Source of the DNA: JBDIAG01 sp963835085
GTDB taxonomy: Bacteria; Actinomycetota; Actinomycetes; Actinomycetales; CAWJMD01
Direction of reading: 5' to 3'
Assembly (NCBI GenBank): GCA_963835085.1
Contig: CAWIED010000001.1
Location: 992,001-1,056,000 of the forward strand
Length of the DNA stretch: 64,000 bases
A program made the translations under genes and the position numbers. Under the pieces are notes generated by a model. That model worked only from the letters and a program-made list of their open reading frames with translations, ran no database searches and had not been told where the DNA came from. This document shows, piece by piece, positions 26,789-37,082 of the stretch (positions within the stretch are counted from its first letter, which is position 1; each line of letters begins with the position of its first letter).

Positions 26789-29700
26789 GCTGGCAGCTGC
26801 ACCGTGCTGAGCGGGCCGACACGTTGGTGCAGGCGCTGGCCGCCGTCTTGGCCCAGCCGCTGCCTGACCCGTTCGCCACCGACGTGGTGGCAGTGCCGGC
26901 CCGTGGGGTGGAGCGCTGGCTCCGGCAGCGGTTGTCGCACTGGCTGGGTGCCTCGTCGTCTGCAGCTGCCGAGGGCCAGGCCACCACCTCGGACGGAGTC
27001 TGCGCGGGCATCGACATGCCTTCTCCCGCAAGACTCTTCGCTGATCTGCTTGCCCAGGTCGACGGCATGCCGGCAGATGCCGATCCATGGCGCGCCGAGA
27101 GCCTGCCCTGGCGAGTTCTGGAGTTGCTCGAAGCGGAGTCCGACGCAGCCTGGGCCCGTCCGCTCGTGCAGCATCTACGCGCCAGCGCACACCTGACCAG
27201 CGACTCCGAGGCTGGTGCGCACGTGCCAGGCGGGCACCGGCTGTCGTTGGCTCGCCGGCTGTCGCGATTGCTCAGCGGCTATGCGGCCGATCGGCCGGCT
27301 CTGGTACGCGATTGGCTGGCCGGTGGAATGGGGGACGGCCGGCCCGCTGCGGGGGAATTGCGTCCTGAGCATCAATGGCAGCCGGAGCTGCTGCGTCAGC
27401 TTGCCGGGCGGTTGGCGGTCGCGCATCCGGTTCTGCGCCGCGATGCCGGGCTGGCATCGGTGCGCGACGACCCAGGGGTGATCGACCTGCCATTGAGGGT
27501 CAGCATCTTCGGGGCTACGCGGCTCAGCGCGGCTGATCTCGAGGTGCTGGCCGCACTGGCCGTGCATCGTCACGTGCACGTGTGGTTGCCACACCCGTCG
27601 CCGGTCTCCTGGCAGCGGGTGGCGGTGTCCGGGGTCGCAACCTCTGGCGACCGGCGAAGCGATCGGAGCGTGGCTGTCGTGGCCAATCCGTTGCTGCGCA
27701 GCCTGGGGCGCGATTCCCGCGAGCTACAACTGCGGCTGTCGGCCGTGACCGGAGCTGCTGTGGGCGGCGGACATGTGCCCGCTGCAGCCGACGAACCGCC
27801 CCGACAAAGCGCACTGGCTGTGCTGCAGAACGCGTTACGAGACGATGCGCCTCGACCGCCGTCCAACTCGCGGGTCGTCCTGGCCGCGGACGATCGCTCT
27901 GTACGCGTCCTGTCGTGTCACGGACGGGCCCGTCAGGTGGAGGTGCTGCGCGAGGTGCTCACCGGGCTGCTTGCCGATGATCCCACCCTGCAACCCCGCG
28001 ACCTGCTCGTCATGTGTCCTGACATCGAGACGTTCGCACCCATGGTGCTCGCCACGTTCGGCTGCGATGCCGATGGCACGCGCGACGCAGCGAGTGAGGA
28101 TGACCCGGCTTTGGTGCACCCGGGCCAGCGGTTGCGAGTCCGGCTTGCGGATCGTTCGCTGCGCCAGAGCAACCCGCTGCTCGATGTGGTGGCGAATCTG
28201 GTGGCCCTGGCCAATGCGCGAGTGACATCGGCCGAGCTGCTCGATCTCGCCGCCGGCGAGGCTGTGCGGCAGCGCTTCGATCTCGACGATGACGACTTGG
28301 CACAGGTGCGGGAATGGGTGCAGCACAGCAACATTCGCTGGGGACTTCGGGCGAGCGGCCGTCAACCGTACGACCTGGGCGACCTACCTGATAACACCTG
28401 GCACCGAGGCATCGACCAGTGGTTGCTCGGGGTGGCCGTCGACAGTCAGACGCACGACATCGACCTCGGAGGACTGCCGCTCGACCACGTGGACTCGAGC
28501 GATGTCGACCTCGTGGGCCGCTTCGTTGAATTTGTGCATCGGGTGGCAGCGGTGCTGCGCCGGCTGGCGGGGCCGGCACCGTTGAGCGAGTGGATCGGTG
28601 CGTTGCAGCTCGGCCTTGACACGCTGACCGCTACGGAGCCCAGCTCGTCCTGGCAACGCGTACAAGCCGACCGGGTACTCGCCGAGGTGTTGCACTCGTG
28701 CGGCAATGACGAGCTGCTGCTGGAGTGGGCGGACGTCAGTGACCTGCTGGCCGAGGCGGTCGCCGGCCGGCCTACCCGAAGTTCGTTCCGCACCGGTGAT
28801 CTCACCGTCTGCTCCATGGTGCCCATGCGCTCCGTGCCGCACCGCGTGGTCGCTCTCCTCGGGGTGGATGACGGTGATCTGCCTCGTGTCGTCGGTGTTG
28901 ACGGCGATGACGTGTTGGCCGTCGACCCGCAGGTGGGGGAGCGAGACGTGGCCTCCGAAGACCGGCACCTCCTGCTCGACGCGGTGCTTGCGGCCAGCGA
29001 GCACCTGGTGGTGCTGTACAGCGGAGCAGATGAACGCACGGGGGCGCGCCGGCCGCCTGCCGTGCCGTTGGGAGAACTGCTCGACGACCTCGACGCTAGA
29101 GCCGTCTGCGCGACAGGTGCCAGGGCGAGGTCGCACATCGTCACAGACCTGCCGCTACAACCGTTCGATCCGCGCAATTTCGGGGTCGACGACGATGTGC
29201 CACGCTCGTTCGATCAGGTTGCCCTGGAGGGTGCGATGGCCGCCCGCGGGGTGCGGCGTCCGCCTGGCCCGTTTCTGACCCGGGCATTGCCCGCCCCCGC
29301 GGCCAGCGACACGATCGAGCTGGAGGAGCTTGTGCGCTTTTTCGCGCACCCGGTGCGCTACTTCCTGCGGCAACGGCTCGGGTTGAGCCTGCGCGATCAC
29401 ACTGACGATCTCGAGACGGAGTTGTCGGTGGAGCTCGACGGACTGCAGCGTTGGCAGATCGGCGACCGGATGCTGGCGGCCCGCGTGGCCGGCGCTGGGG
29501 TCGAGGAGGTGCAAGTGCGCGAACATCGTCGTGGGTCGTTGCCCCCCGGACCGCTCGGGTTACAGGTGTTAGGGGAGATCTCCACCACGGTGGAGGCGAT
29601 TCTCGCCCTGGCACCGCCCCCGCACGAACCTCCCAGCACTCACGATGTGGAGTTCGGGTTACCTGACGGACGAACCGTACGTGGCAGCGTCGCCGGGGTT

Positions 29701-30225
29701 CGTGGTCACACCCTGACGACCGTGCAGTACTCCACGGTTCGTACTGCCCACCGCCTGGGCGCCTGGGTGCGCCTGCTCGCCTGGCGCGCAACCACGGCGC
29801 CCGACGACGCAACGGCTGTGATCGTGGGTGGCGCCCGACCACCACAGCTGCACGAGCTCACGGCTCCCGACGCCGCTCTCGCCGGCCGACTGCTCACTGA
29901 CCTTGTGGGCTGCTTCGACGCCGGGCAGCTGGAGCCACTGCCGCTGCCGCCGCGTACGGCCGAACGTTACGCCACGGTGGTCGCCGGCGGCGGCACCCGG
30001 TTTCCCGAGCGCAATCTCCAGGGCTATTGGGACGGCACCTACGGTGAGTCGAGGGAGGTCGAGTACGAGCTCACGTTCGGTTCGTCTCTCGACGAACTGC
30101 TGGCGGTGCGCCCCCGCGCCGAGGCCAGGTGGCCCACGGCGGCCCGCGGCCAGAAGCACTGGTTCGGCCAGCTGGCCATCGGAGTCTTCGCGCCCCTGGT
30201 GCAGCGGGCGAGGGTCATCACATGA
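26785..30225 (+). CDS. recC: Exodeoxyribonuclease V subunit RecC
   Basis: The 1146-residue gamma subunit of RecBCD, an inactivated helicase/nuclease that scans for the Chi sequence. It opens with the family's HRAERADTLVQALAAVL and RGVERWLRQRLS segments and carries VRVLSCHGRARQVEVLREVL, RSVPHRVVALLGVDDGDLP and the C-terminal FFAHPVRYFLRQRL region. Length matches E. coli RecC. It overlaps recB by four bases (ATGA), giving the order recC-recB-recD. Confidence 0.94.
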   Translation: MSWQLHRAERADTLVQALAAVLAQPLPDPFATDVVAVPARGVERWLRQRLSHWLGASSSAAAEGQATTSDGVCAGIDMPSPARLFADLLAQVDGMPADADPWRAESLPWRVLELLEAESDAAWARPLVQHLRASAHLTSDSEAGAHVPGGHRLSLARRLSRLLSGYAADRPALVRDWLAGGMGDGRPAAGELRPEHQWQPELLRQLAGRLAVAHPVLRRDAGLASVRDDPGVIDLPLRVSIFGATRLSAADLEVLAALAVHRHVHVWLPHPSPVSWQRVAVSGVATSGDRRSDRSVAVVANPLLRSLGRDSRELQLRLSAVTGAAVGGGHVPAAADEPPRQSALAVLQNALRDDAPRPPSNSRVVLAADDRSVRVLSCHGRARQVEVLREVLTGLLADDPTLQPRDLLVMCPDIETFAPMVLATFGCDADGTRDAASEDDPALVHPGQRLRVRLADRSLRQSNPLLDVVANLVALANARVTSAELLDLAAGEAVRQRFDLDDDDLAQVREWVQHSNIRWGLRASGRQPYDLGDLPDNTWHRGIDQWLLGVAVDSQTHDIDLGGLPLDHVDSSDVDLVGRFVEFVHRVAAVLRRLAGPAPLSEWIGALQLGLDTLTATEPSSSWQRVQADRVLAEVLHSCGNDELLLEWADVSDLLAEAVAGRPTRSSFRTGDLTVCSMVPMRSVPHRVVALLGVDDGDLPRVVGVDGDDVLAVDPQVGERDVASEDRHLLLDAVLAASEHLVVLYSGADERTGARRPPAVPLGELLDDLDARAVCATGARARSHIVTDLPLQPFDPRNFGVDDDVPRSFDQVALEGAMAARGVRRPPGPFLTRALPAPAASDTIELEELVRFFAHPVRYFLRQRLGLSLRDHTDDLETELSVELDGLQRWQIGDRMLAARVAGAGVEEVQVREHRRGSLPPGPLGLQVLGEISTTVEAILALAPPPHEPPSTHDVEFGLPDGRTVRGSVAGVRGHTLTTVQYSTVRTAHRLGAWVRLLAWRATTAPDDATAVIVGGARPPQLHELTAPDAALAGRLLTDLVGCFDAGQLEPLPLPPRTAERYATVVAGGGTRFPERNLQGYWDGTYGESREVEYELTFGSSLDELLAVRPRAEARWPTAARGQKHWFGQLAIGVFAPLVQRARVIT

Positions 30226-33200
30226 ACGGCCCACGCGTGACGCGACGCTGGGATCCGTTCGATCTCGGTGCTGAACTTCCCAGCGGCACAACGGTTCTCG
30301 AAGCCAGCGCCGGCACGGGCAAGACGTATGCCATCGCCTCTCTGGCGGCCCGCTACATCGCGGAGGGCAAGGCAGGCCTCGATGAGCTCTTGCTGGTGAC
30401 CTTCGGCCGCTACGCGTCCGTCGAGCTGCGTGACCGCGTGCGGGCGCAACTCGTGACGGCCGAAGCGCTCTTGGCAGATCCTGGCCAGTGGGAGGTGTCG
30501 CGAACTGATCCCATGCTCGGCCCACTCCTGGCCGGTGACGCCGCGGCACGCGGACTCCGTCAGGAACGGTTGCGAACGGCCCTGGCGAGCTTCGATTCCG
30601 CCACCATCGCCACCACGCACCAGTTCTGTCTGCGCATGCTCACCGGGCTCGGAGTGGCCGGCGATCACGATCGCGATGCACACCTCAGCGAAGACATCGA
30701 TGACCTCGTTCGGCAGGTGGCGGCCGATGAGTACCTCGGCTCGGCCATGCATACCCGCCCCGTGGTCGACCTGTCGGTCGCCCAGGAGATCGCCCGGCAC
30801 GTGGTCGGGTCACCGTTGACCCGGCTCGCCCCCGACGATCCAGCACCAGAGTCGGCCGACGCCGGGCGACAGAGCTACGCCGCGACGGTGCTCGCGGCGG
30901 TCGACCGGCGCAAACGCCGCGAGCGCCTGCTCTCCTACGACGACTTGCAGATCCGGCTGCGCGACGCACTTCTCGACCCGCATCGTGGGGAGCGGACCCG
31001 CGAGGTCTTGCGTCGCCGCTTCCGGGTGGTGATGGTCGACGAGTTTCAAGACACCGACCCGGTGCAGTGGGACATCCTGCGGCTTGCCTTCCACGGGCAC
31101 ACCACCCTGGTGCTCGTTGGCGATCCGAAGCAGGCGATCTATGCCTTCCGCGGGGGCGATGTCACCACCTATCTCAGCGCGAGCAGCGAGGCCGACCACA
31201 CTCAGACCCTGACGACCAACTGGCGCAGTGACGCCCGGCTGGTCGACGGCTTGCAGCACGTGCTCGGGGGCATTGCGCTGGGCGATCCCGAGATCGTGGT
31301 GCGGCCGGTGAACGCGCGCCATTCCGGTTCGCGGCTGTCCACAGCCGACCACGAGCACGTGCCCGCGGTGCGGATCCGCAGGGTGCCACGCGAGGTCGTG
31401 CAGCCGGGGGCGCCTGTGCGAGGCAAGCTGCGGGTGCAGGAGGTGCGTTCGTTCATCGCCGCCGACCTGGCGGCAGACCTCGCCCGGCTTCTGGCCGCAG
31501 GATCGAGATTGCAGTCCGGTGCCGGGCTGCGGCAGGTGTCCGCCGGCGATGTGGCGGTGCTCGTCAACACCAACGATCAGGGCTCCTTGGTGCGCGAGGC
31601 GCTCGCCCGGCGTGCTGTTCCGGCGGTCGTCACGGCCGCCAGCAGCGTCTTTGCCACTCAGGCCGCTCAGCAGTGGAAGACGCTGCTGGTCGCTCTCGAA
31701 TCGCCCCACCGCTCTCCGGCCGTACGGGCCCTGGCCTTGACGCCTTTCCTCGGGTGGAGCGCGGAGGCGTTGGCGACCGCGTCCGAGGCGGAGCTCTCCA
31801 CGCTGTCGGGTCAGGTGGTGGCCTGGGCGCAGTTGCTCGAGCGGCGCGGGATGGCGGCAGTGGTGCAGGCCGTACAGCACGCGGGCCTGCCGCAGCGAGT
31901 GCTCGTCCGCCCCGATGGGGAGCGTGAGCTCACCGATCTCCGGCACGTGGGCGAGAGCTTGCAGGAGGCTGCCCGGGCGCACGGTCTAGGAGCGGCGGCC
32001 TTGTTGTCGTGGCTACGCACCCGCATTGCCAACGCGGCGAAAGACGCTGCAGTAGAACGCAGCCGGCGACTCTCGACGGATGCCGACGCAGTGCAGATCG
32101 TTACGGTGCATCGGGCGAAGGGCCTTGAGTACCCCATCGTGTACGTGCCGTTCGCAGCCGATCGTTTCGTGCCTGACGAGCCATTTCCACTGCTGCTGCA
32201 CGACGAACAGGGTCGACGGGTACTCGACATCGGAACCAATCGCAGTGCCGGCTGGAGGCAGCGTCGAGACCAGCACGCGGCGGAGGCCGCGGGAGAGGAG
32301 TTGCGCAAGCTGTACGTGGCGCTGACTCGTGCGGGTAGTCAGGTGACTACGTGGTGGATGCCGGCCACCACCACACCACGGTCGGCGCTGCACAGGGTGT
32401 TGTTCGCCGAGCGTCAACTGGACGGAAGCCTGGCCGCACAAGCTGGCCTGCCCACCGACGACGAGGCGCAGGCGCGGCTCGCGGCTCTTGCCGAAGCCTC
32501 GGGCGGCACGGTCGCGGTCGAGGAGGCGGTTCCGCTTGCCGGCCAAGAGGACGAGATGCAGAAGGCTGCAGTGCCGGGGAATGCGTCGGCCAGCGGTCCG
32601 GCTGCGGCCCTCCCGCTGCTGCAGGCTACGGAAGAACGTCCAGAACCATTGCGGGCCAGGCAGTTCGAGCGGCGACTGGACACCGACTGGCGTCGCACCT
32701 CCTACACCGGGCTCACTTCGGCGGCACACGAGGTGAGTGCCCGCATTCCGTCGTCTACCGAGGCGAGCGAGCCGGACGAGTACATCCTCAGCGATGAGCC
32801 GGCGGTGCCGGCTGAGGGCTTCGGTCTGGATCCCTCGCTGACGGACTGGTTGTTGTCAGGTCGCTCGGCTGCCGCCGGGTCCGCCGGAGACGCTGAGCTG
32901 GAGCAGGTTGCGCGGGCCGTGGTCTCACCGATGGCGGAGTTGCCGGGCGGCGCGCGCTTCGGCACGATCGTGCATGAGGTGCTGGAGCTGTTCGAGGCTC
33001 CGCCGGATGCCGACCCGGATGTGCTGGGCGAGTTGCTCCGCAACCAATGCGCGGCCGTGCTGGCCCGGCGCGGTGGCGACGTCGCCCCCGACACGCTGGC
33101 CGCGGGATTGCTTCCCAGCCTGCTGACCCCGTTGGGGGCAGACTTCGATCACCGTTCGCTATCAGCGATTGCATCGTCAGATCGATTGTGCGAGTTGACG

Positions 33201-33764
33201 TTCGAGCTGCCTTTAGCCGGCGGTGACGATCCGGTGGACGGTGCTGCCGTCATCGGTGGGGTGGCTGAGCTCATGGCGAGCCGGCTCGGTCCGGGCGACC
33301 CGCTGGCCGACTACCCCAATCGGCTCAGCGGGCCGGGCATGGCACAGCATCAGCTGCGTGGTTATCTCACGGGCAGCATCGACGCGGTGCTGCGTCGAGG
33401 CGCGCCCGGTGCCGTGCGGTACGTCGTGGTCGACTACAAGACCAACCGCCTGCCTGCCGCCGACCCTGCAGTGTTGACGGCGTGGGACTACCGTCCTGAG
33501 GCGATGGCAACAGCCATGATGGATGCCCACTACCCCTTGCAGGCTCTGCTGTATTCCGTTGCGCTGCATCGGTTTCTGCGCTGGCGTCAGCCCGGTTACG
33601 ACCCGGCTGTGCACTTGGGCGGTGCCGCCTACCTGTTCCTGCGCGGGATGACCGGGCCCGACGTGCCGGTGGTGCACGGATCACCCTGCGGTGTGTTCTG
33701 GTTCCACCCTGGCCCTGACCTGGTGGTGGCCACCTCCGATCTATTGGCTGGGAGACGGACATGA
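30222..33764 (+). CDS. recB: Exodeoxyribonuclease V subunit RecB (helicase-nuclease)
   Basis: The 1180-residue beta subunit. A UvrD-type helicase lies at the N-terminus, with motif I EASAGTGKTYA (Lys34), VDEFQDTDPVQW and LVGDPKQAIYAFRGGD, plus VTVHRAKGLEYPIVYVP. The C-terminal RecB nuclease domain has GTIVHEVLELFE and VVDYKTNRLP (from about residue 1071), the catalytic Asp-Tyr-Lys. Both activities look intact. ATG 30222 overlaps the recC stop; the frame is open upstream only inside recC. Confidence 0.96.
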   Translation: MNGPRVTRRWDPFDLGAELPSGTTVLEASAGTGKTYAIASLAARYIAEGKAGLDELLLVTFGRYASVELRDRVRAQLVTAEALLADPGQWEVSRTDPMLGPLLAGDAAARGLRQERLRTALASFDSATIATTHQFCLRMLTGLGVAGDHDRDAHLSEDIDDLVRQVAADEYLGSAMHTRPVVDLSVAQEIARHVVGSPLTRLAPDDPAPESADAGRQSYAATVLAAVDRRKRRERLLSYDDLQIRLRDALLDPHRGERTREVLRRRFRVVMVDEFQDTDPVQWDILRLAFHGHTTLVLVGDPKQAIYAFRGGDVTTYLSASSEADHTQTLTTNWRSDARLVDGLQHVLGGIALGDPEIVVRPVNARHSGSRLSTADHEHVPAVRIRRVPREVVQPGAPVRGKLRVQEVRSFIAADLAADLARLLAAGSRLQSGAGLRQVSAGDVAVLVNTNDQGSLVREALARRAVPAVVTAASSVFATQAAQQWKTLLVALESPHRSPAVRALALTPFLGWSAEALATASEAELSTLSGQVVAWAQLLERRGMAAVVQAVQHAGLPQRVLVRPDGERELTDLRHVGESLQEAARAHGLGAAALLSWLRTRIANAAKDAAVERSRRLSTDADAVQIVTVHRAKGLEYPIVYVPFAADRFVPDEPFPLLLHDEQGRRVLDIGTNRSAGWRQRRDQHAAEAAGEELRKLYVALTRAGSQVTTWWMPATTTPRSALHRVLFAERQLDGSLAAQAGLPTDDEAQARLAALAEASGGTVAVEEAVPLAGQEDEMQKAAVPGNASASGPAAALPLLQATEERPEPLRARQFERRLDTDWRRTSYTGLTSAAHEVSARIPSSTEASEPDEYILSDEPAVPAEGFGLDPSLTDWLLSGRSAAAGSAGDAELEQVARAVVSPMAELPGGARFGTIVHEVLELFEAPPDADPDVLGELLRNQCAAVLARRGGDVAPDTLAAGLLPSLLTPLGADFDHRSLSAIASSDRLCELTFELPLAGGDDPVDGAAVIGGVAELMASRLGPGDPLADYPNRLSGPGMAQHQLRGYLTGSIDAVLRRGAPGAVRYVVVDYKTNRLPAADPAVLTAWDYRPEAMATAMMDAHYPLQALLYSVALHRFLRWRQPGYDPAVHLGGAAYLFLRGMTGPDVPVVHGSPCGVFWFHPGPDLVVATSDLLAGRRT

Positions 33765-35758
33765 CGGTGGGGGTGAGCCCCGCGCCGGCCCACGACCCGG
33801 AGTTCGGCGGTCCACCGGCGGATTCCTACGATGCCGCGCTGGTGCTGTCGGCTCGGGGAGCGCTGGCGGCGTTCAACCGGGCCGGGATCTTGCACGCTGG
33901 CGACGTTCACACGGCGACCCGGATCGGGTTCATCGTGGGGGAGGCTCGCGAGGAGGTCCTCCTGGCCTTCGCGTTGTGCGTGCGTGCCTTGCGCCAGGGT
34001 TCGGTCTGTGTCGATCTGACGGCCGTGGCCGACGCTGTCGGCACACCCGAGGGCGCAGACGCCCTGGCGTGGCCGGCTACCGAACCATGGCTTGCGATGC
34101 TGCACGCCAGCCCGCTGGTGTCCGTCGCTGACGACCCGCGTCCTCGGCCCGGACGCCTGGTGGGAGCACGGCTCTATCTCGACAAGTACTGGCGCCAGGA
34201 ACAGCTCGTCGCGCGAGTGCTCGACGAGCGCGCGGGCTCCGAGGGCGCCGGCCGCGCGGGCTCTTCGACCGAGGTGGATGCCGGCGTGGATCAGGTTCGA
34301 TTCTCGGCAGCTTTGGCGCGGTTGTTGCCGGGCGAGCATGAGGCCAGGCAACGGATCGCCGCCGCGGTGGCCTGCTGGCGGCAGCTGTGCGTCGTGGCCG
34401 GTGGCCCCGGTACCGGTAAGACCACCACCGTGGCACGGCTGCTGGCGGTCTTGGCGGATCAACCGGGTCGTCCGCCCCGCATCGCGCTCGCGGCACCCAC
34501 CGGCAAGGCGGCGGCCAGGCTGGGCCAGGCCGTGCTGGCCGAGGTCGCGGCCATGCAGCTCAGCGACCGTCGCAACCTGGAGGGCGTGCGTGCCCTCACC
34601 CTGCATCGTCTCCTGGGCTGGCAGCCGAAGGCGGGCCAGCGCTATCGCCATACTGCAGCCGATCCGCTGCCGTACGACGTGATCGTCGTCGATGAGACCT
34701 CCATGGTCTCGCTCACGATGATGGCCCGGCTGTTCGATGCGGTGCGGCCCAGTACCAAGGTCGTGCTCGTGGGCGACCCGGACCAGCTCGCGTCGGTAGA
34801 GGCCGGGGCGGTGCTGGCCGACATCGTCGCTCGGGCGGCAACAGCTGCTCAGGACGGTGTGGTTCGGTCCGCCGGCCCGTTCGGTTCGTTGGTGGCGGAC
34901 GATCTGGCACAACTCGATCACGTGGAGAACCAGTTGGCGCGCCGGGGCGTCGTCCGGCTGCGTCATCGCTTTCGGTTCGGAGGCCGGATTGCCGAGCTGG
35001 CCGACGCCGTGGTGGCGGGTGACGGTGATGCGGCGGTAGCCGTCTTGACCCGAGACACCGGCCCGGATACCCAGGTGCGTCTGATCGTGACGGCTGACGA
35101 GGGGGAGTCGGATCCGGCCGCGTCGGTGCGGGCAATACTGCAGGCCCCCCAGCTTGATCACGTGCGACAAGCCGCCGTCGCCGCTGCCAGGCGGTGCAGG
35201 CAGTTCGCTCTCGCCGGTGACGCCGAGGCTGCGCTCGACAGTCTGGCGGCCCATCAGGTGCTGTGCGCTCATCGCCGAGGACCCTTCGGCGCGCACTGGT
35301 GGAACGACGTGGTGCTGTCGTGGCTGCGCGCCGACATCGCCGGTTACGCGAGTTCCGACGGCCTGACCGGCGGTACCTGGTACGTGGGGCGGCCGGTGCT
35401 GATGACAATCAACAATCCCGAGTTGGGGGTGTTCAACGGTGACGTCGGCGTGGTCATCGCCGGACAGGCGGGGGCGCAGGTGGCTTTCGGCTCATCGACC
35501 CGGCCGGTGCTGATCAACCCAGCCAGGCTGTCGGACGTCGATAGCGTGCACGCGCTGACCATCCACAAGAGCCAGGGCAGCCAGTACGACCAGGTTGCCC
35601 TCGTGTTGCCGCCGCCGTCGTCGCCGTTGCTCACTCGCGAGCTGTTGTATACCGCGGTGACTCGAGCCAAGCAGGGTGTCACGGTGATCGGCAGTCTCGC
35701 CGCTGTGCGCGCAGCGTTGGCCCGTCCCGTCATCCGCGCCTCGGGTCTTCGATACTGA
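33761..35758 (+). CDS. recD: Exodeoxyribonuclease V subunit RecD (helicase)
   Basis: The 665-residue alpha subunit, the fast 5'-3' helicase of RecBCD. Walker A is GGPGTGKTTTVARLL (Lys220), Walker B DVIVVDETSM, then VLVGDPDQLASVEAGAVL and the C-terminal VHALTIHKSQGSQYDQV and YTAVTRAKQGV. The four-base ATGA overlap with recB keeps subunit synthesis coupled. Together the three genes give a complete double-strand-break processing enzyme. Confidence 0.96.
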   Translation: MTVGVSPAPAHDPEFGGPPADSYDAALVLSARGALAAFNRAGILHAGDVHTATRIGFIVGEAREEVLLAFALCVRALRQGSVCVDLTAVADAVGTPEGADALAWPATEPWLAMLHASPLVSVADDPRPRPGRLVGARLYLDKYWRQEQLVARVLDERAGSEGAGRAGSSTEVDAGVDQVRFSAALARLLPGEHEARQRIAAAVACWRQLCVVAGGPGTGKTTTVARLLAVLADQPGRPPRIALAAPTGKAAARLGQAVLAEVAAMQLSDRRNLEGVRALTLHRLLGWQPKAGQRYRHTAADPLPYDVIVVDETSMVSLTMMARLFDAVRPSTKVVLVGDPDQLASVEAGAVLADIVARAATAAQDGVVRSAGPFGSLVADDLAQLDHVENQLARRGVVRLRHRFRFGGRIAELADAVVAGDGDAAVAVLTRDTGPDTQVRLIVTADEGESDPAASVRAILQAPQLDHVRQAAVAAARRCRQFALAGDAEAALDSLAAHQVLCAHRRGPFGAHWWNDVVLSWLRADIAGYASSDGLTGGTWYVGRPVLMTINNPELGVFNGDVGVVIAGQAGAQVAFGSSTRPVLINPARLSDVDSVHALTIHKSQGSQYDQVALVLPPPSSPLLTRELLYTAVTRAKQGVTVIGSLAAVRAALARPVIRASGLRY

Positions 35759-35941
35759 AGGCCGGTCGGTAGCGAACCGGTGCCGACCGCAAGCGGGATG
35801 GGAGCTGTGAGGCGGTACTGACTGCGAGATCGATCACAGAATGGTCACGAATCCTGGGACGTCGGGGCTCAAGGCACTGTGCGACCAGGCCGATTACTCG
35901 GCTGGCCGCAGAACTGCGATCAACCGAAGGAGGCGGTCCTC

Positions 35942-36781
35942 GTGTACCAGCCGACGACCCGAGAGCCGAACGACACCACCTCCGGACCCCTCGCCAGCGC
36001 TGTAGACCTCTTGGTGGCTGCCGGCTGGGTCGAGGTGGGCACGGTGCCGTCACCCCGTGCTGAGGCGCAGCGTCCCGACGTGAGACCCGTGGTGCTCGTG
36101 GGCAGCGGCGGCGTGTTGGTGATCGGCTCGCACAAGACCGCCGAAGCCGTCGTGCATGACGTGGCCGGTGTGGTCACCGCACTGCTGCCATCGCGGTTGC
36201 GTCGATACGTGATCAGCGACAACGGCCACGACGTGCGTTCACTGCCTGAGTTGGCGGCTTCGCTTGACCCTCGGCTGGATCGCCCCGATATCGACGAAGC
36301 GGCCGCAGCCCTCGAATTTCTCGTGCAGGCACCCGCGCTGCTCACGTCGGCCAAGGTGCTGGAGTGGACGCGGGACGCCCGTCCGGAGCCTGTCTCCGGG
36401 CGTCGTCGTCGCGACGGTCTGGCTCAGCGCCGTCAGGCGCGCCCGGTGATCTTGCGGGCAGCCCACGCCATCCGCTCCAGCAGTCTCACCCTCGGGGTGA
36501 TCATCAGCGTCTGCTTCGTCGTCACGGCGGTGTTCGTGAGTTCGTGGGGAGGCACCTGGGTGAATGCCCGGCCCGGCTCCTGGAACAGCCCGACGCCTAG
36601 CGTCACCGGCTCGTCCAACACCAGAGGCGCTGGCGGCTCGTCCGACACTGGAGGCACTGCCGAGGCGAAGACCGGCAGCTCCGGTGAGTTGACGCCCTCC
36701 ACGGCCACAGCCGGGCAGCAGGGCCGCTCGCCGGCACGGCAGAGTCCGGCATTCGACTTCTGGTACGGCGCGGTCCACTGA
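35942..36781 (+). CDS. Membrane protein with a degenerate NERD-like domain, paralogue 1
   Basis: A 279-residue protein of unknown function. The N-terminal half contains a NERD-like strand pair (RPVVLVGSGGVLVIGSHKT; compare the usual DHVVVGPGGVFVIDTK) and shares KVLEWTRDARPE with the gene downstream. A membrane segment spans about 180-201 (SLTLGVIISVCFVVTAVFV). The outer tail is rich in Ser, Thr and Gly. The GTG start at 35942 is chosen for AAGGAGG eight bases upstream. The acidic residue expected ahead of the first strand and part of the catalytic lysine context are altered, so nuclease activity is doubtful. Confidence 0.65.
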   Translation: MYQPTTREPNDTTSGPLASAVDLLVAAGWVEVGTVPSPRAEAQRPDVRPVVLVGSGGVLVIGSHKTAEAVVHDVAGVVTALLPSRLRRYVISDNGHDVRSLPELAASLDPRLDRPDIDEAAAALEFLVQAPALLTSAKVLEWTRDARPEPVSGRRRRDGLAQRRQARPVILRAAHAIRSSSLTLGVIISVCFVVTAVFVSSWGGTWVNARPGSWNSPTPSVTGSSNTRGAGGSSDTGGTAEAKTGSSGELTPSTATAGQQGRSPARQSPAFDFWYGAVH

Positions 36782-36832
36782 GGAGTCCTCGTTGACCGCC
36801 GGGCTGCCTGACCCGGCGTCGACGAGGGCTCC
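36782..36832. terminator. Long imperfect stem-loop after NERD-like paralogue 1
   Basis: CCTCGTTGACCGCCGGG (from 36787) pairs imperfectly with CCCGGCGTCGACGAGG (ending 36827) across a seven- to eight-base loop; GAGT/GCTC extends the stem outward. It begins within a few bases of the stop codon. The remaining bases up to 37082 hold no recognised feature. They are purine-rich near 36880-36900 and end in a GGAAAAGGTG ribosome site for the next gene. Confidence 0.6.
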
Positions 36833-37082
36833 AACGGTGCCGGGCGCGGTTTGTTGAGCCTTTCTCAGCCCCGCCCGGAACAGGGGAAAAGGAATGATCG
36901 TTGACCCTGCCATCAGAACTCGTTTGTACTCCATCGGGAGTCGTAGGCGCCCCCCGATCAGACCAGTAGAAGCCTGAAAACCCTTGAAGAAGTCGCCTGT
37001 TCGGCTCAAGTCGCTACTCGAACAGGACGAATCACAAAGCACAGCGCCCGACGCGCCATCACGAGTCTGGAAAAGGTGAACC